Positions 46,547 to 48,190 of a stretch of 48,190 nt of DNA are shown here, piece by piece. The position numbers and the translations under genes are program-made. The notes beneath the pieces were generated by a model. It did no database searches and had not been told where the DNA came from. It saw only the letters and a program-made list of their open reading frames with translations. This stretch comes from Streptomyces altiplanensis (GTDB lineage: Bacteria > Actinomycetota > Actinomycetes > Streptomycetales > Streptomycetaceae). The stretch spans positions 1-48,190 of the forward strand of contig RHMC01000043.1 of assembly GCA_003719395.1 (NCBI GenBank), read 5' to 3'. Positions within the stretch are counted from its first letter, which is position 1. Every line of letters begins with the position of its first letter.

Positions 46547-47009
46547 GCGGCACACCGGAGCAGGAGCTGCTGAGCCGCACCGCGCTCGGCGTCTTCCGTC
46601 TGAACGGCCAGTTCCTCGCCGTCTCCGAGGATCTGGCCGCCCGGCCGGCTGACCCCCGCCTGGTGGCAGGTCGTCGGCGCCGTCCTGCACGAGCCCCTGC
46701 CCGTCGCCGGGATCGCCCGCGCCATGGGGATCACCCGCCAGAGCGTGCAGCGCATCGCCGACCTCCTCGTGACGAAGGGCCTCGCGGAGTACGCCCCCAA
46801 CCCCGCCCACCGCCGGGCCAAGCTCCTGCGGCCCACCCCGGCCGGCCGGGACGCCGTACGGGAGATCGAGCCGGGGCACGCGGCGCTCGCGTCGCGGCTC
46901 GGGGGCGGAGCTGGGCGAGGAGGGGTTCGCCGAGACGGTACGGGTGCTGGAGCGGCTCTCCGAGGCGCTGGAAGCGGTCGCGGAGCCTGCGCGCGTCCCG
47001 GAACCGTAG
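46543..47009 (+). CDS. MarR-family regulator (two frame breaks)
   Basis: ATG 46543 (MSGTPEQELLSRTALGVFRL). After LAVSEDLA the sequence continues in the next frame, LTPAWWQVVGAVLHEPLPVA then IARAMGITRQSVQRIADLLV (winged helix) and TPAGRDAVREIEPGHAALAS. After a G5 run at 46901 it shifts again to AELGEEGFAETVRVLERLSE, stopping at 47009. About 154 residues. It is likely the autorepressor of the DJ-1-marR operon through the dyad at 45887. Confidence 0.83.
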
Positions 47010-47091
47010 GGCGCCCGGAACCTGTCGTTGTCGTACCGGCGCACTATTCTCGGTTCGTCGGGGGACGTTTCGGGGGAGGGGTGACGCCGCC

Positions 47092-48190
47092 ATGGAGAAG
47101 CTGGGACCTGGCGATCCGCAACGGATCGGCGCCTACCGGCTGTTGGCGCGGCTGGGCGCGGGCGGGATGGGGCAGGTCTACCTGGCCCGCTCCGACCGCG
47201 GCCGTACAGTCGCGGTCAAGCTGGTACGTCAGGAACTCGCCGAGCAGGAGGAGTTCCGCGCCCGCTTCCGCCATGAGGTGGCGGCGGCGAGACGGGTCGG
47301 GGGGCGGTGGACGGCGCCGGTTCTCGACGCCGACACGGAGGCGGTGGTTCCGTGGGTCGCCACAGGGTACGTCGCGGGGCCGGACCTCCAGGCGGTCATT
47401 TCCGGGGAGGCCGCCGGCCACGGCCCGCTGCCGGAGCGGTCCGTCCACATCCTGGGGGCCGGCACTCGCGCACGCGCTCCGGGACATCCACGCGGCCGGT
47501 CTCATCCACCGCGACCTCAAGCCGTCCAACATCCTCGTCACCATCGACGGCCCCCGCGTCATCGACTTCGGCATCGCGCGCGCCCTGGAAACGACCACGA
47601 CCACCGCCGCCCTGACCAGGGCCGGTGCCCTGGTCGGCTCCCCCGGCTTCATGGCCCCGGAGCAGGTCCGCGGCGAGCCGGTCACCCCGTCGTGCGACGT
47701 CTTCTGCCTGGGTTCGGTACTGGCGTACGCGGCGACGGGCCGCCTCCCGTTCGGCACGGCCGACAGCGGCGTCCACGCGCTGATGTACCGCATCGCGACG
47801 AACGCCGGCGCTGGACCAGATCCCGGAGGGCCTTCAGGACCTGATCCGGGCCTGCCTGCACAAAGACCCCGCCGCCCGCCCCACCGTCGCCCACATCCTG
47901 GAGCGCACCCGGGGCGGCGGCGACGGCGAGCCCTGGCTCCCGGCAGCCCTGGTGGCCCACCTCGGCCGCCACGCACGCAGCTCCAGGACGTCGAGAACCC
48001 GGCCGACGCCACCACGCCCCCGGGAGCGGCCGTCCCGGGACCGCCTGGAGCCCCGGGCCCCGCGGACCACCGTGCCGGTCCCAAAGCCCCCGCGCCGCAC
48101 GTGATACCGACCCTCGTCACGCCGTCCGCCCCCGCGCCGCCCTCCCCGTACGCCCAGACCCGGCCCCAGCCGCACCACACGCCGCCGCAC
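47092..48190 (+). CDS. Ser/Thr protein kinase (frameshifted, runs off the right edge)
   Basis: ATG 47092 (MEKLGPGDPQRIGAYRLLAR). Hanks-type kinase with Gly loop LGAGGMGQVYLARS, catalytic Lys in VAVKLV, then, after a frame break near 47455, LIHRDLKPSNIL, DFGIAR and PGFMAPEQVRGEP. Further breaks occur near 47810 and 47975 before a Pro-rich tail continuing past base 48190. The C-terminal membrane helix and sensor domain, if any, are outside the window. Related Streptomyces kinases (PkaF-like) have this MEKL/GDP..IG start. Confidence 0.85.

Noticed and set aside
43620..46580. Very long minus-strand open frame (986 codons)
   Set aside because: It strings together the GntR gene with shadow frames of the aminotransferase and DJ-1 genes; only the GntR part is protein-like.

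Overview
The window is a high-GC actinobacterial chromosome segment, almost certainly Streptomyces. The reasons are GC-rich third positions, many GTG/TTG starts and four-base stop/start overlaps, a WblA-type WhiB protein, a Crp of the Streptomyces type, and a gene order that follows the conserved block around Mycobacterium tuberculosis Rv3669-Rv3683 (holin-like, epoxide-hydrolase-like, marP, NUDIX, nth, crp, MBL hydrolase, RidA, two ArsA ATPases, WhiB, bifunctional PBP, metallophosphoesterase). Species cannot be told from the sequence.

Layout. 1-13.8 kb: nhaA (left end cut by the window), holin-like and alpha/beta-hydrolase genes, a GH4 glycosidase, the nth-NUDIX-marP group, crp, MBL hydrolase, a second NUDIX, RidA/DUF4177 and an ArsA pair. 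13.8-17.1 kb: wblA, then an accessory insertion (unknown gene, IS110 element with a candidate bridge-RNA leader, a 107-bp imperfect palindrome) that separates wblA from the PBP gene. 17.1-21 kb: PBP, YqeY-like protein, metallophosphoesterase and tRNA-Pro(CGG). 21.0-25.0 kb: a decayed integrated element in the tRNA-Pro gene, bounded by 43-bp att repeats. It holds a dead tyrosine-integrase remnant, an AT-richer membrane-anchored protein with a TTA codon, and an IS701-like element that carries a MazF/PemK-like gene between its inverted repeats. 25.3-27.8 kb: a translationally coupled pair, an FhaA_N (DUF3662) protein without an FHA domain and a MinD/ParA-like ATPase with a His/Pro repeat N-terminus reminiscent of EspI. 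28-33.2 kb: S9 peptidase, SURF1, and an ECF sigma factor coupled to a single-pass membrane protein. 33.5-39.3 kb: asd-ask, a beta-helix-like membrane protein, DUF5063, recR and ybaB. 39.5-48.2 kb: SLATT protein, a GT2/polytopic-membrane fusion coupled to a GntR regulator, a class-III aminotransferase, a DJ-1/MarR pair behind a strong palindrome, and a Ser/Thr kinase cut by the right edge.

The sequence itself has a quality problem. At least a dozen conserved genes (including asd and the PBP) are interrupted by one-base frameshifts, mostly single-base losses in GC runs. These look like assembly errors, so they are annotated here as one gene each with the break noted. The truly decayed loci are the integrase and a Uma2-like remnant after crp. 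The most interesting loci are the tRNA-Pro island with its toxin-carrying IS, the IS110 leader, and the FhaA_N/ATPase pair.
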